The position numbers and the translations under genes were made by a program. A DNA stretch of 38,699 nt from Schoenoplectus triqueter (Eukaryota; Streptophyta; Magnoliopsida; Poales; Cyperaceae), in assembly GCA_964058805.1 (NCBI GenBank), contig CAXKVV010000772.1, positions 1 to 38,699 of the forward strand. The letters run 5' to 3'. Shown here piece after piece: positions 1-9,456 of the stretch (positions are counted from its first letter, which is position 1; the number at the start of each line of letters is the position of its first letter). The notes beneath the pieces are model-generated. The model ran no database searches, was not told the DNA's origin, and was given only the letters and a program-made list of their open reading frames with translations.

Positions 1-62
1 ATTACATAACACATATTACTTATTACCGAATAGTGCATATAGATATATAAATTTTATAAATT

Positions 63-1960
63 TTAATATACCGTGCGCTGTCTGTGAGGTACGTGAGGAA
101 TGTAGCCAATGTCAGGGATCTCCGCTGCTGAAGGTGCAGGAGGTACGACATCACTCGGATCAAGTGGAGCGCTAGCGGCTCCATATAAATCATACCACCG
201 TCGATACCTCCTATAGTCCTCCGCATCCCACTCTTCTTCATCCGGGTCTCGTGGAGGAAGCTCATTCCATATGTCTACATACGCCTGATGATATTGTCTC
301 CAGTTCATATTTTTTTTCTTGAATCCAAGCGCAGATAATTTCTGATGCTCCTCCAGAAATGCCTGTAAAATTAGTTAGTATAATTGTGCAAATAATTAGT
401 ATAAGAAATAATACATATAAAAATTATAAATGGTAGAATACCTCGGGAAGTGGAGGCGGTACTGCCTGAAGTAAGCCGAACTGTCGCCTCACCCGATCCG
501 GATAGTACCACTCTACTATCGGAAAGTAAATAAGTGGAAGCCGACATGTATACGAGTCCATAGAGTCGTCTACGCATGTCGGCAATAAGTGACGAACAGA
601 CTCGTACGGCCTCCAATTGATATGCGTGTGCGGCAGCATAATCAACTGATCCCTCACGTACTTCACACCGACGTATGACGGATTGAGGTATCTATTCTTA
701 TCAAGCGTCCATTTCCTATTATCAGTTCAAATTATAATTAGTGATTACACATATATTTTCATCGATTGATTGATTATTTTTAAATTAAATTATTACCTGC
801 CAAAAGGCGCACAACTATCACGGTCCGGTGTACCCCAGTCACTGAAAATGAATGCATTTGAGGCAGGTAATGGACGAGCTGGGGGCAAACGCGTCCAACT
901 CCACAACAACAACAAAAGCCACGGACCACCAATACTCCTCGTCAGTCCTTGGCATGCCACATCAAGACGCCGATATAAATAACCAAGTACCGCAGCGCCC
1001 CAATTTCTTCTCCTACCGAATTGTAAATCTTCCTGTAAATTAAATATTAGTAATAAAAATATTTAATTATGAAACATAAATTATTTTAAAATCCTTAAAA
1101 TACTTACCGTCAAAATCGGCAGAAGAAACGCCGGTACTGAGTCTCCACTGTTGTCGGGGAACATGATACACCCCGCCAACTCCAAAGCAAAACCGATCGC
1201 ATATTGATTAAGACCCTGCTGATCGTCTGCCTCTGGAGCGTGATCAAAGTGGGACCGTAACTCTCGTAGGGAAATAGAACGCCTGTAAAATTTTATATTT
1301 AGCTTAATCACAGTTTGTGAACGAAAAAAATTAAAATTTTTGTACAGTTTACTAAATTACCTCCCATCTTTGCAGAATGCTGATATATCATCCTGCCCAA
1401 ATAACTGACGGATGTATGCTGAAAAATCTCCATCAGTATATCCAATCACCGGCTCACCAATGGTGGATAAACCCCACAGACATGCGACGTCCTAAAAAAA
1501 ATTATATTACTATTCCATCCTTTTAATTTTGTAGTTAAATTAATAATATTTTATTATTTACCTCTAGAGTCACGGTCATCTCGCCAAAAGTAAAGTGAAA
1601 TGTATGAGTTTCTGGCCTCCAAAACTCTATCAACGCGCTCAATAAACCCGTATCAATCTTTAAGTTACGGGCTTCCGCTTCTTGGACATAAATCTCACGC
1701 AATCTGGCGAGATGAAGAAATCCCATAACTCGCAACCTACTCTGAATGTGCGAGATGTATGGTATCGTGGGACGGTGAGTGCGGAAACGAATGATATTGT
1801 TATCTCTCTGTAATTTTCATTTCATAATTAGCTTCTCGTATATATGTATTTTATTATTATTTTTAAGAATATAATGTACCTGTGCCTGACTATAATGTGT
1901 CCGATGTTTGTCTTCAGGGAGATAAATTATGATATTCTCATCTCGTTGCTCGCCTGCCAT
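63..1960 (-). CDS. Plant mobile domain (PMD / MAIN-like) protein, 7 exons, 480 aa
   Basis: I joined seven exons on the minus strand: 1960-1880, 1807-1562, 1491-1361, 1282-1108, 1032-797, 715-442 and 362-63. They total 1443 nt, i.e. 480 residues plus TAA. Every intron has GT..AG ends and all phases match, so the frame is open throughout. The start (MAGEQRDEN...) is the ATG of the first exon. Family signatures seen are a [18 protein letters not shown] block at about residues 92-111, [15 protein letters not shown] at about 247-261, NWRPYE at 323-328, and [10 protein letters not shown] followed by PDRVRRQFG at about 350-370. These are hallmarks of the plant mobile domain (the aminotransferase-like domain of MAIN and MAIL proteins, often mislabelled 'serine/threonine phosphatase 7 long form'). 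The family includes host proteins acting in genome stability and silencing, and many transposon-borne copies. No phosphatase domain is present. The last exon adds a charged tail with [16 protein letters not shown] infer the gene is intact; whether it is a host gene or a transposon passenger is open. Confidence 0.85.
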
Positions 1961-2049
1961 TATCTAGTAAAAAAATTCATTTCATAATTAATTTATAATT
2001 ATTGTACTTCATTTTTAATCTATCTATCATATAATTAAATAAACAATAA

Positions 2050-2845
2050 ATTCTACAATAAATTCTACAATTAATCTACACAATTAAATTAAATTATAAT
2101 TAATCTACACAATTAAATTAAATTATAATTAATCTACATAATTAAATTAAATTACAATTAATCTACACAATTAAATTAAATTATAATTAATCTACATAAT
2201 TAAATTAAGTTATAATTAATCTACACAATTAAATTAATATATAATTATTCTACACAATTAAATTAAATTATAATTAATCTACACAATTAAATTAAATTAA
2301 ATTATAATTAATCTACATAATTAAATTAAATTAAATTATAATTAATCTACATAATTAAATTAAATTATAATTAATCTACATAATTAAATTAAGTTATAAT
2401 TAATCTACACAATTAAATTAAATTACAATTAATCTACACAATTAAATTAAATTATAAATAATGTACACAATTAAATTAAATTAAATTATAATTAATCTAC
2501 ATAATTAAATTAAATTATAATTAATCTATATAATTAAATTAAGTTATAATTAATCTACACAATTAAATTAAATTACAATTAATCTACACAATTAAATTAA
2601 ATTATAATTAATCTATATAATTTAATTAAATTATAATTAATCTACACAATTAAATTAAATTAAATTATAATTAATCTACATAATTTCACGTTTAAATTAT
2701 AATTAATTTACATAATTAGATTAAATTATAATTAATCTACACAATTAAATTAAATTAAATTATAATTAATCTACATAATTAAATTAAATTACAATTAATC
2801 TACACAATTAAATTAAATTTTAAATAATCTATACAATTAAATAAT
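2050..2845. repeat. AT-rich minisatellite, ~29-bp unit
   Basis: About 27 head-to-tail copies of a 29-bp unit are seen, roughly TAATCTACACAATTAAATTA followed by AATTATAAT. Some copies are 34 bp because of an extra AAATT step. Copies differ mainly at CACA/CATA. The tract lies 90 bp upstream of the PMD gene start codon, on that gene's 5' side, and contains no coding sequence. Confidence 0.95.
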
Positions 2846-2897
2846 ATTTATAAAAAATTACCTTTAATTGCAAAATCCACAGAAATGCTAGCGTGCG

Positions 2898-3058
2898 TTT
2901 TTTTCCTCCGGTTCTCTTCCTCTCTCTTCCTCTCTTTCTCTCTTCCTCTCTCTTCCTCTCTTTCTCTCTTCCTCTCTCTTCCTCTCTTCCTCTCTCTTCC
3001 TCTCTCTTCCTCTCTTTCTCTCTTCCTCTCTCTTTTCGTTTCTCTCTTTCTCTCTCCT
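2898..3058. repeat. Polypyrimidine (CCTCTCTCTT)n tract
   Basis: Nearly pure C/T on the plus strand, built from 8-10-bp variants of CTTCCTCTCT, hence GA-rich on the strand of the PMD gene. Open frames through it on both strands give only Ser/Leu/Phe or Arg/Glu/Lys runs and are not genes. GA/CT tracts of this kind occur in plant promoters and 5' UTRs, so a regulatory role for the PMD gene is possible but not shown. Confidence 0.95.
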
Positions 3059-3067
3059 GTCAACAAC

Positions 3068-3084
3068 GCGCAGATGCGCTGCGC
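3068..3084. repeat. Small GC-rich hairpin
   Basis: GCGCAG, a 5-nt loop, then CTGCGC form a perfect 6-bp stem. It sits directly before the large palindrome in otherwise AT-rich DNA. Confidence 0.6.
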
Positions 3085-3104
3085 GGTGAAATATATACGG
3101 GTGA

Positions 3105-3168
3105 AACGCGCCACTGCCAGTGGCGCGTTTCCTATTAATAGGAAACGCGCCACTGGCAGTGGCGCGTT
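3105..3168. repeat. Perfect 64-bp nested palindrome
   Basis: The segment equals its own reverse complement over 64 bp, centred between 3136 and 3137. Each outer arm (3106-3128 and 3145-3167) is itself an 11+1+11 inverted repeat built on ACGCGCCACTG / CAGTGGCGCGT. The middle, TTCCTATTAATAGGAA, is a third palindrome. It lies about 1.15 kb upstream of the PMD start codon and is strikingly GC-rich compared with its surroundings. Confidence 0.95.
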
Positions 3169-3579
3169 ACGATTCGTATTTTTGCACTTCCACCGTTATC
3201 ACTCTTATATTTAATAATATTAATTTAATAATTATTATTTATAATAAAAACTGTTGGGGTGAACTGATTGAAGATGAGATTAGACATCGTAACCTGAAAT
3301 TCTATCTAAACTTGAAATTATTTTGAATAGCTGATCTGATATATGACAGACTGATATTCAACTACAGGCTTAACTAGGAATAATTTACTGCCAAAAAAAG
3401 CGGAATATATTGTCTGGCAAATGAAGTGGGATCAAGTTTGAAGCTTGTGTTATGCCTACCCATTCAATTAGTAGGAACTTCACTTGGTTTAGAATCTAAT
3501 TAACTTACTAGGAATTAATGGCTGATTTAGAATAATGATTTTTTATCTAAAAAAAAGAATAATGATATATCTTTTTCCG

Positions 3580-3619
<40 letters not shown>

Positions 3620-4307
3620 CTAATTCTTAATATACGCACGAAACATTATTTTCATTGGAAATTTGAATTTGTCGCTAAATTGAGCATTGAATTTTTTGAA
3701 TTAGGCTAATGTAGCCTGATTTAACTAAATTTGTGTTAATTCGGAAAGGACTAGGTTTGCTAGGCTATATATTTTGTATAGTCTTTTTGTTTGACTCAAA
3801 TATATATTTATTTTCATTCTAACGCAATGCTTGCATGCAGCATATATGTAAGCATTCTGGTCTTTCTTCCTTATGGAATATACATTTGCGCACAGATCTA
3901 CTCTGCGTAGTTTATAGTAAACTATAAACCAAGGTATATTCTCTCTTTTTTTTTTTTCATTTTATTGCTTGCAAATCACCTTTATAAATGTGTACCCAAT
4001 TCAGATGCAAGCTCACAATGAAATATATGAAGGTAATTTGACGAATTGGAATTTTTAATGGTTGCGACTTGCGACAATGTGCTGACAACTTTTCTTTAAT
4101 TTTGTTCTCCCGTTTTGACAATGATTAAGGTGTTATTTGCTTTTTGTCTCCCTGTTAATTAATTATTCTCTACTTAATTAATAACTAAAATAAAAAAAGG
4201 AAAGAACAAGAGACAACTAATCTTTCTTTCAGAAGCAACAATTATCTTAATTTGGTAAGGCCGAATCTCTTTAATTTGAACTTTTTTTTAGGGCCTACAG
4301 GCTACAG
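3169..4307. other. Non-coding interval
   Basis: AT-rich sequence with many stops in all frames. I recognise no gene or known element apart from the (AT)n microsatellite noted separately. Confidence 0.7.
3584..3616. repeat. (AT)n microsatellite
   Basis: About 16 uninterrupted AT dinucleotides. Confidence 0.98.
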
Positions 4308-4599
4308 CTAGAGGTGGCAATCGGGCGGGTCGGGTCGGGTTTGGGTTCGGGTCGGGCGGGTCGGGTCAGTTTGACTTTCTGGAAGAAATCAGGTCGGGTC
4401 AATTTACATGTTGTGTTTTTTCAGATCGTTGATAGATTTCGATTGGATTGAAGGCCATTTGATCTCGGGTCGGGTCGGGTCAGGTCGGGTTCGGGTCGGG
4501 TCGGATCAGTTTGACTTTCTTAAAAAATCGGGTCGGATCGGGTTCGGGTCCGGATGGGTCGGGCGGGTTTGTCGGGTCGGATCGGGTTCTGCCCTCTAG
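4308..4599. mobile_element. CGGGT-rich minisatellite element with TIR-like ends
   Basis: The segment starts CTAGAGGTGGCAA and ends TTCTGCCCTCTAG, an imperfect terminal inverted repeat. The inside is packed with GGGTCGGGT / GGGTTCGGGT variants. It also holds two diverged copies of a block containing CAGTTTGACTTTCT, at about 4366 and 4507. CGGGT-rich sequences with this TAGAGGTGGCAA start recur in plant genomes as small non-autonomous DNA elements. A CAG flanks both ends, but I see no convincing 8-bp target duplication, so the superfamily is unassigned. The open frame at 4408-4599 is a by-product of the repeat. Confidence 0.55.
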
Positions 4600-4875
4600 C
4601 AGCTTTGTCTTTTTGACTCTTTCCTTTCAACGGAAATGCACTGTATAGGTTTATAAACTTTTCAAGATTTATTAAAGAAAAGTCTAATTATTGAGTTTAT
4701 TTTTTTTTCTAAGCGCTATGATGTGCTTTGTATGATTTTCAAATATTAACAAACAGTCGACTTTCCTGTAGTGCTTGCTCAGGACAATGACGAGTAAATA
4801 AATTTAAGGATAATTGTAGTTTGCATTTTTTACGGTATATATCCATTTGATATATTGAGTAAATTTACCTTGAAA
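4600..4875. other. Non-coding spacer
   Basis: AT-rich, with no coding frame or recognisable element. Confidence 0.6.
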
Positions 4876-5192
4876 CTTAACGAGTTTAAAATAATATACG
4901 CCTAATCATCTTTAAACTTTTATATATATTGCTCAAGAAGTTTTTGTATCAAAAACTTATAGGACACAAAAAAATTATTTTTATAACTTTCTAACTATTT
5001 TTTTTCGGATTTTTAAAAGTGATCTATTTTTATATGCAAATATTCTTTATTCCATTATCAGAGCCATCGTAAAAAAACTAAAAAATAGAAAAAATTATGT
5101 CTTATAAAGTTTTGTTATAAAAAATTATTGAGCAATATAAATCAAAATTTGAAGTTGATTAAATATATTTTTTAGTTAAGCTCATCAAGAGC
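4876..5192. mobile_element. Foldback MITE-like element
   Basis: The left arm (about 4880-4975, containing TAATCATCTTTAAAC and TATATTGCTCAA) pairs imperfectly with the reverse complement of the right arm (about 5095-5190, containing TTGAGCAATATA and GAAGTTGATTA). The arms run for about 90 bp around an AT-rich centre, and no frame is open. The exact ends and target duplication are not clear. This structure fits an old hairpin MITE. Confidence 0.55.
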
Positions 5193-5257
5193 CTCTGTAA
5201 ACATGAACTTTAAGCTCAGGGTAGTTCTGCTCCATTTCAAAACAGAGTTCCTTAAGA

Positions 5258-5640
5258 ACCATTTATTTTGATAATCTTAACAACTAACTTCATATAAATT
5301 CATAGAAAATCTTAGAAATAATTTTTTTACAAACATATTATTAAACTTATAGATTAGTTTTGTTTTAATTTTTATACAATTTGAATGTTATTTGATACTC
5401 CATCAAAGAACATCAAAGTCATATGATAATTTTAACGGTTTAAATTTAATGATCTTTAATGTAAAGTATGAAATGACACTCAAATTACACAAAAATTGAA
5501 ACACAATCAATCAATAAGTTCATGAATATGCTTGTCAAGTTTTTTTCTTCTGTTTTTAAGGTTTTCTATGAATCTATATGAAATTCATATAGATATGAAT
5601 CTATATGAATTTAGTTGTCAAAATTATCAAAATAAATGGT
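5258..5640. mobile_element. Foldback MITE-like element with ~170-bp arms
   Basis: It begins ACCATTTATTTTGATAATC and ends with the complementary GATTATC-like AAATAAATGGT. Much of the element, including the inner blocks AATTTTTATACAATTTGA and CATCAAAGAACATCAAA, pairs with the reverse complement of the other half, turning at about 5425-5440. The right arm carries a small tandem duplication of ATATGAATCTATATGAA. No coding capacity is seen. Confidence 0.6.
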
Positions 5641-6599
5641 ATTCAACTTCAAGGGATCCCCACCCTTAAAAATATTGTTTGAACTAAATTATAAAAGTGT
5701 GTTCTCCATCCTTAGATATGCAAAATATTCAAATTGGGGAAGATTAATTACATTTTTAGTCATCCATTAAACCATAAAATTTTAAAAGAAAAGAAATTTT
5801 CAGAATGTTTGATAAATAACCAGAAAAATGGTAAAGAACACATCTAATCTATTTGTTTGGATAATATATACATCAATAATTGTACTATAATAAGACATAC
5901 ACCACAATTATCCACAAAATAAAAAATAAAAAATGAATAATTCTAGTGTACATTCAATTTATTACTCGTATGGAATATATATTTGAGAAATATTTTTAAT
6001 TAAAAATTAAAAATTAGAGAGTGTTCTTAGTTATTTAGATTGGACTATGCATAATTAAAATTTGAGTCAATTTATAATTTAATTGGTCTCTCATCACAAG
6101 ATTATTGATTAATTGGTAGTGCATCACAAGATCAATGAATCTCCACCATTAAAATTTTGAAGTGCTTGATGAAAGGCTGAATATTTTCAAATTGGCGCAG
6201 ATTAGATAGATGCCTCATCCAAATATATGAGACTACATCTATAGTTCTTCCTTTTATTTACATAACATTTTGTAAATAAGCATGTCACTTGCTGGAAATA
6301 CTAAAAAATAATAATAGATACATAAGATTGGAAAGGCCCATAACCCACTGTCCAGATCTTTAAACTTTTACCAAAAATAAAATAAAATAAATAAACTGGG
6401 CCTTTAAACTGAAAACTTCCATGTTCTAGATTATACAACAAGCGAACAAAAAACTACTACAAAATTCAAATAAAATTGTAGCGATCTAAATCCTATAAAA
6501 TTAAAGCATTATTTCTATTACAAAATATTGTAATAAATAATTTTTTTTAATTTATTAATGTGTAAAATATAAACTTGAATTTTACAAACTTGTCTTACA
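5641..6599. other. Non-coding interval
   Basis: AT-rich, with stops in every frame. Two diverged copies of a short stretch (AATATTCAAATTGGGGAAGA at about 5729 and a relative at about 6181) suggest old repeat debris, but no element can be delimited. Confidence 0.6.
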
Positions 6600-6920
6600 G
6601 GTCAAAATTGAAGAACGTAGTAGTAGTCTTAGATCAGATTTTTTTTATTTTAGTAAATGAAAAAAATAAATAAATGAAACTGACCATCTCTCTCCTCACT
6701 TTTGCATAATTAGTCAGACCCGAGATTAAAACTCGGGTCGATTTTTATTTTTTTTACACAGAAACAAAAAAAAATACAAACTCGGGTCCGGATAATTTTT
6801 TTTTTACGTTTGTGTGTTATATTAAAAACAAAACACAACAATCAGTAGATTGATCTAAAATATTACAATAAAAAATAAAATAAACACACCCAGTACATTT
6901 GAAAATTGCTGGTATCTGGA

Positions 6921-7010
6921 CCGAGTTTTAAACTCGGCCCAGTACACCTGGAACCGAGTTTTAAACTCGGCCCAGTACACCTGGAACCGAGTTTTAAACT
7001 CGGTCCCAAC
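6921..7010. repeat. Three 33-bp tandem copies carrying a 17-bp palindrome
   Basis: Units start at 6921, 6954 and 6987. Each contains CCGAGTTTTAAACTCGG (an 8+1+8 perfect inverted repeat) followed by the spacer CCCAGTACACCTGGAA. A single copy sits in the opposite arm at about 8041. The repeating peptide PSFKLGPVHLE in the overlapping open frame is only a translation of the repeat. Confidence 0.9.
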
Positions 7011-7241
7011 ATCATGCTATTATATAGCACACCCAGTACATTTCTTTTTCATCTTCCTTCAGCTAACCATTTCTTCAAAATCGCCATTGTTACTGTTGCA
7101 AGAGCTTTCAACTGAAAATTTATTTTTCGACAGATCCATGTTCAATCCGTATTCACCACTCTTGTGTCATCAACGTTGTAAGTTTTTTTTTCTATTTGGA
7201 CTATTAATTTTTACTATAAAATTAAAATACACTAACAATAG

Positions 7242-7774
7242 GGTTTATCGTTCATACTGTAGAGACAAAAATATTGCTGATCAATGTGTATTACGGAGGT
7301 CAAATCTTGAAAACTTCTCATGGAACGGATTATGATATTCAAGCCGCGTGCACATTTTCTGCCGATGAGGCAATCAATCTTCGTGACTTGAAGATGCAGA
7401 TTCATGCTGGTTTGGAGCTGCTCCCTAGCCAATTCAATATCAACATTAGTGCACGGATCAACACTGCCCCAGCAGGTTTGAGTGATTTTTTTATAGCTTA
7501 TTTGGGGTTATTTCTGATGAAATTTGGGGAATGATTAAAATAACAGCTCTGTACCACTTACCCGGGTATAAAACACTAGAGCTAGTAGTTGAATCCGAAC
7601 CAATATCCTGGAAGTAGTAATCCAATTTACAATGGTCCGGTCATCAGACCAGATCCAGTAAAAATCAATAAAGGAAGGAGAAGGAAGATACGCATTCCAA
7701 TGGTTATGGATGAAATGGAGGGTCGTATCAACAGGCTGCCAACTCGAGGTCGAGCTCATTCGAACAGAGCATGA
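7242..7774 (+). pseudogene. Gutted MULE transposase remnant (N- and C-terminal blocks)
   Basis: Block 1 (about 7259-7471) reads VETKILLINVYYGGQI...QAACTFSADEAINLRDLK...QFNINISARI and resembles the N-terminal region of plant MULE transposases. A donor-like GCAG|GTTTGAGT follows it. Block 2 (about 7590-7774) reads NPNQYPG...VIRPDP...KGRRRKIRIPMVMDEMEGR and ends at TGA; it resembles the basic tail that follows the SWIM zinc finger in that family. The whole catalytic DDE region and the zinc finger are absent. I could not join the two blocks in frame through a clear splice. The assignment is by recognition only. Confidence 0.45.
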
Positions 7775-7909
7775 TTTCGATTACCAGTGTGTTTATATTT
7801 TTTGTTGTTATATTCACCAGAACAATTAGATTTTAATTGTTATTGTAATATTTTAATTTATTTAACATTATTTTAGAACAATGTATTAATTTTGCTTATA
7901 TTTGGGTTT

Positions 7910-8003
7910 ATAAAACTTTATTTTAATTTTTGTTGTAATATTTTAGATCAATCTACTGACTGTTGTGTTTTATTTTTAATATAACACACAAACGTAAAAA
8001 AAA
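7910..8003. repeat. Direct repeat copy 1 in right arm
   Basis: About 94 bp, from ATAAAACTTTATTTTAATTT to the run of A after ACACACAAACGT. It is repeated nearly identically at 8096-8188. The right arm was therefore partly duplicated after the element formed. Confidence 0.85.
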
Positions 8004-8095
8004 TGTACTGGGTGTGCTATATAATAGCAAGATACTGGGACCGAGTTTAAAACTCGGTTCAGACACCTGTAATTTTCAAATATACTGGGTGTGTT

Positions 8096-8188
8096 ATAAA
8101 CTTTATTTTAATTTTTATTGTAATATTTTAGATCAATCTTCTGACTGTTGTGTTTTGTTTTTCATATAACACACAAACGTAAAAAAAA
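8096..8188. repeat. Direct repeat copy 2 in right arm
   Basis: A near-identical second copy of 7910-8003. The 92 bp between the copies include one CCGAGTTTAAAACTCGG palindrome. Confidence 0.85.
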
Positions 8189-8385
8189 CTCGGGTCCGGG
8201 TAATTTTTTTCGTTTCTGTGTAAAAAAAATTCGGACCCAAGTTTCAAACTCGAGTCTGGATAATTATGCAAAAGTGAGGAGAGAGATGGTTAGTTTCATT
8301 TATTTATTTTTTTTCATTTACTAAAATAAAAAAAATCTGGTCTTAGATAGTCTAGGATTACTTTTCTTTCAATTTTGATAAGTTT

Positions 8386-9100
8386 TGGGTTAGAATTATT
8401 GATGAAAATAGCAAAATTATCAATCTGTGACTTAAGCAAGCCGTTGATAACGGCTTGGATAAAACCTCTAAATTTTTCTCTGTCGCAAAGCTCTCAAAAT
8501 GCCAATAACTCCCATTGTGACAACGCTTTGAAAACGTTGCAATGGAATCAATTGTTATAACGGCTTAGAACTTCATACAGCTCAAGGTCATTCCTTCTTG
8601 ACTTTCTTTATTAATTACTGCTAAGCTGGTGTAACGGCTTAGCTCGAAATAATATTATATCCAACTGAAGTAGGACTATTTAAAGGGGTGCTCAATCAGA
8701 CCTGATTCTATTTGTAACATACAATCAATCTCTTACTTTCTAAATACTTCTTGAGCACTCCGACCTAGGAGCTTCACTTTCTAGATCATTTTCATTAAGG
8801 ATTGTAAGTGAAGCCTAGTTCATACTAGTTCTTGTGTTGATCAAGGAATTGAATCTTGTTATTCAATTGGTTATTTTTTTGTTTTTCTTTTTTAGTCTTG
8901 AGTGCTCTTTTTGTCCTTAGTTTTCTTATATTAGTTTTGTAAATAATTTAAAGCTTACCTTTGTTGATATTTTTTATTAATAAATTGTCATTCTGTTTCG
9001 GGAGTGAGTCCCGAAAAAATGGATCTTTATGTCGAACTACGTTAAATCGTATGTTCTTACTTGATTTTTCTTTTTTTTTTGCTATCTTTCTCAATAGTTG
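8386..9100 (+). mobile_element. Probable LTR fragment or solo LTR
   Basis: The stretch looks like a plant LTR. A TATA-like CTATTTAAAGG at about 8678 is followed by a transcribed-looking region with GAGCACTCCGACC, GTAAGTGAAGCCTAGTTCA and GTTCTTGTGTTGATCAAGG, then T-rich DNA and GGATCTTTATGTCGAACTAC near the far end. It contains small inverted repeats such as AAGCCGTT-GAT-AACGGCTT at 8439. I find no primer-binding site, no polyprotein and no second LTR, and cannot fix the TG..CA ends. The assignment rests on style and is weak. Confidence 0.35.
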
Positions 9101-9456
9101 ACATTGACAATATTCTCAAAGTAGAAAAATGAGTTCTTTACACTTTAGTTATAGTCCGTACTATCTTTACTAAGCTTTATTGTTTTTGACCATTCTAGCA
9201 TTGTTGTGTAGTGTAAAGGCCACCTTGACTTGATACATACCCATGTTTTGATATTGCCCGCTTAGGATTGGTATATATATTGGTTATGTATCATACTCAG
9301 ACCTTAGTTTAGGACAAAAGAATAATGAATCTAACTTTAGAAACCTTAAATCATGCCATCAGTTATTAAACTTTAATTTCATCTCTGTGAGATGCCAAAA
9401 TTTTGTAAGAAAAACATAATAGTACAAGAAGCTAGTAAATTCCAAGCAAAATTTAA
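9101..9456. other. Non-coding spacer downstream of the Alba gene
   Basis: No coding frame is seen. It probably includes the 3' UTR of the Alba gene, which reads leftwards into it. Confidence 0.5.

Larger units (their letters stand above)
6600..8385 (+). mobile_element. Long-inverted-repeat element, probable deleted Mutator-like element
   Basis: The left arm (about 6600-7040) and right arm (about 7910-8385) are reverse complements over several hundred bp. Shared blocks include the AGATTTTTTTTATTTTAG / CTAAAATAAAAAAAATCT pair, CCATCTCTCTCCTCACTTTT / AAAAGTGAGGAGAGAGATGG, ACACAACAATCAGTAGATTG and TGCTATTATATAGCACACCC. The interior (7080-7780) holds two short coding-like blocks that resemble the start and the end of a MULE transposase. 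Long arms plus a gutted transposase point to a non-autonomous Mutator-like element. The outer ends fade, so the borders are approximate and no 9-bp target duplication was found. Confidence 0.6.

Noticed and set aside
371..616. Alternative minus-strand open frame over PMD exon 6
   Set aside because: Overlaps the well-supported PMD exon (715-442) in another frame and has no recognisable features.
2885..3214. 109-residue and overlapping open frames through the CT tract
   Set aside because: Low-complexity translation of a polypyrimidine repeat and palindrome, open on both strands. Not a gene.
4408..4599. 63-residue Gly/Arg/Val-rich frame
   Set aside because: Translation of CGGGT repeats.
8386..9100. 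Complete LTR retrotransposon
   Set aside because: No polyprotein frames, primer-binding site or second LTR. At most a solo LTR or fragment.
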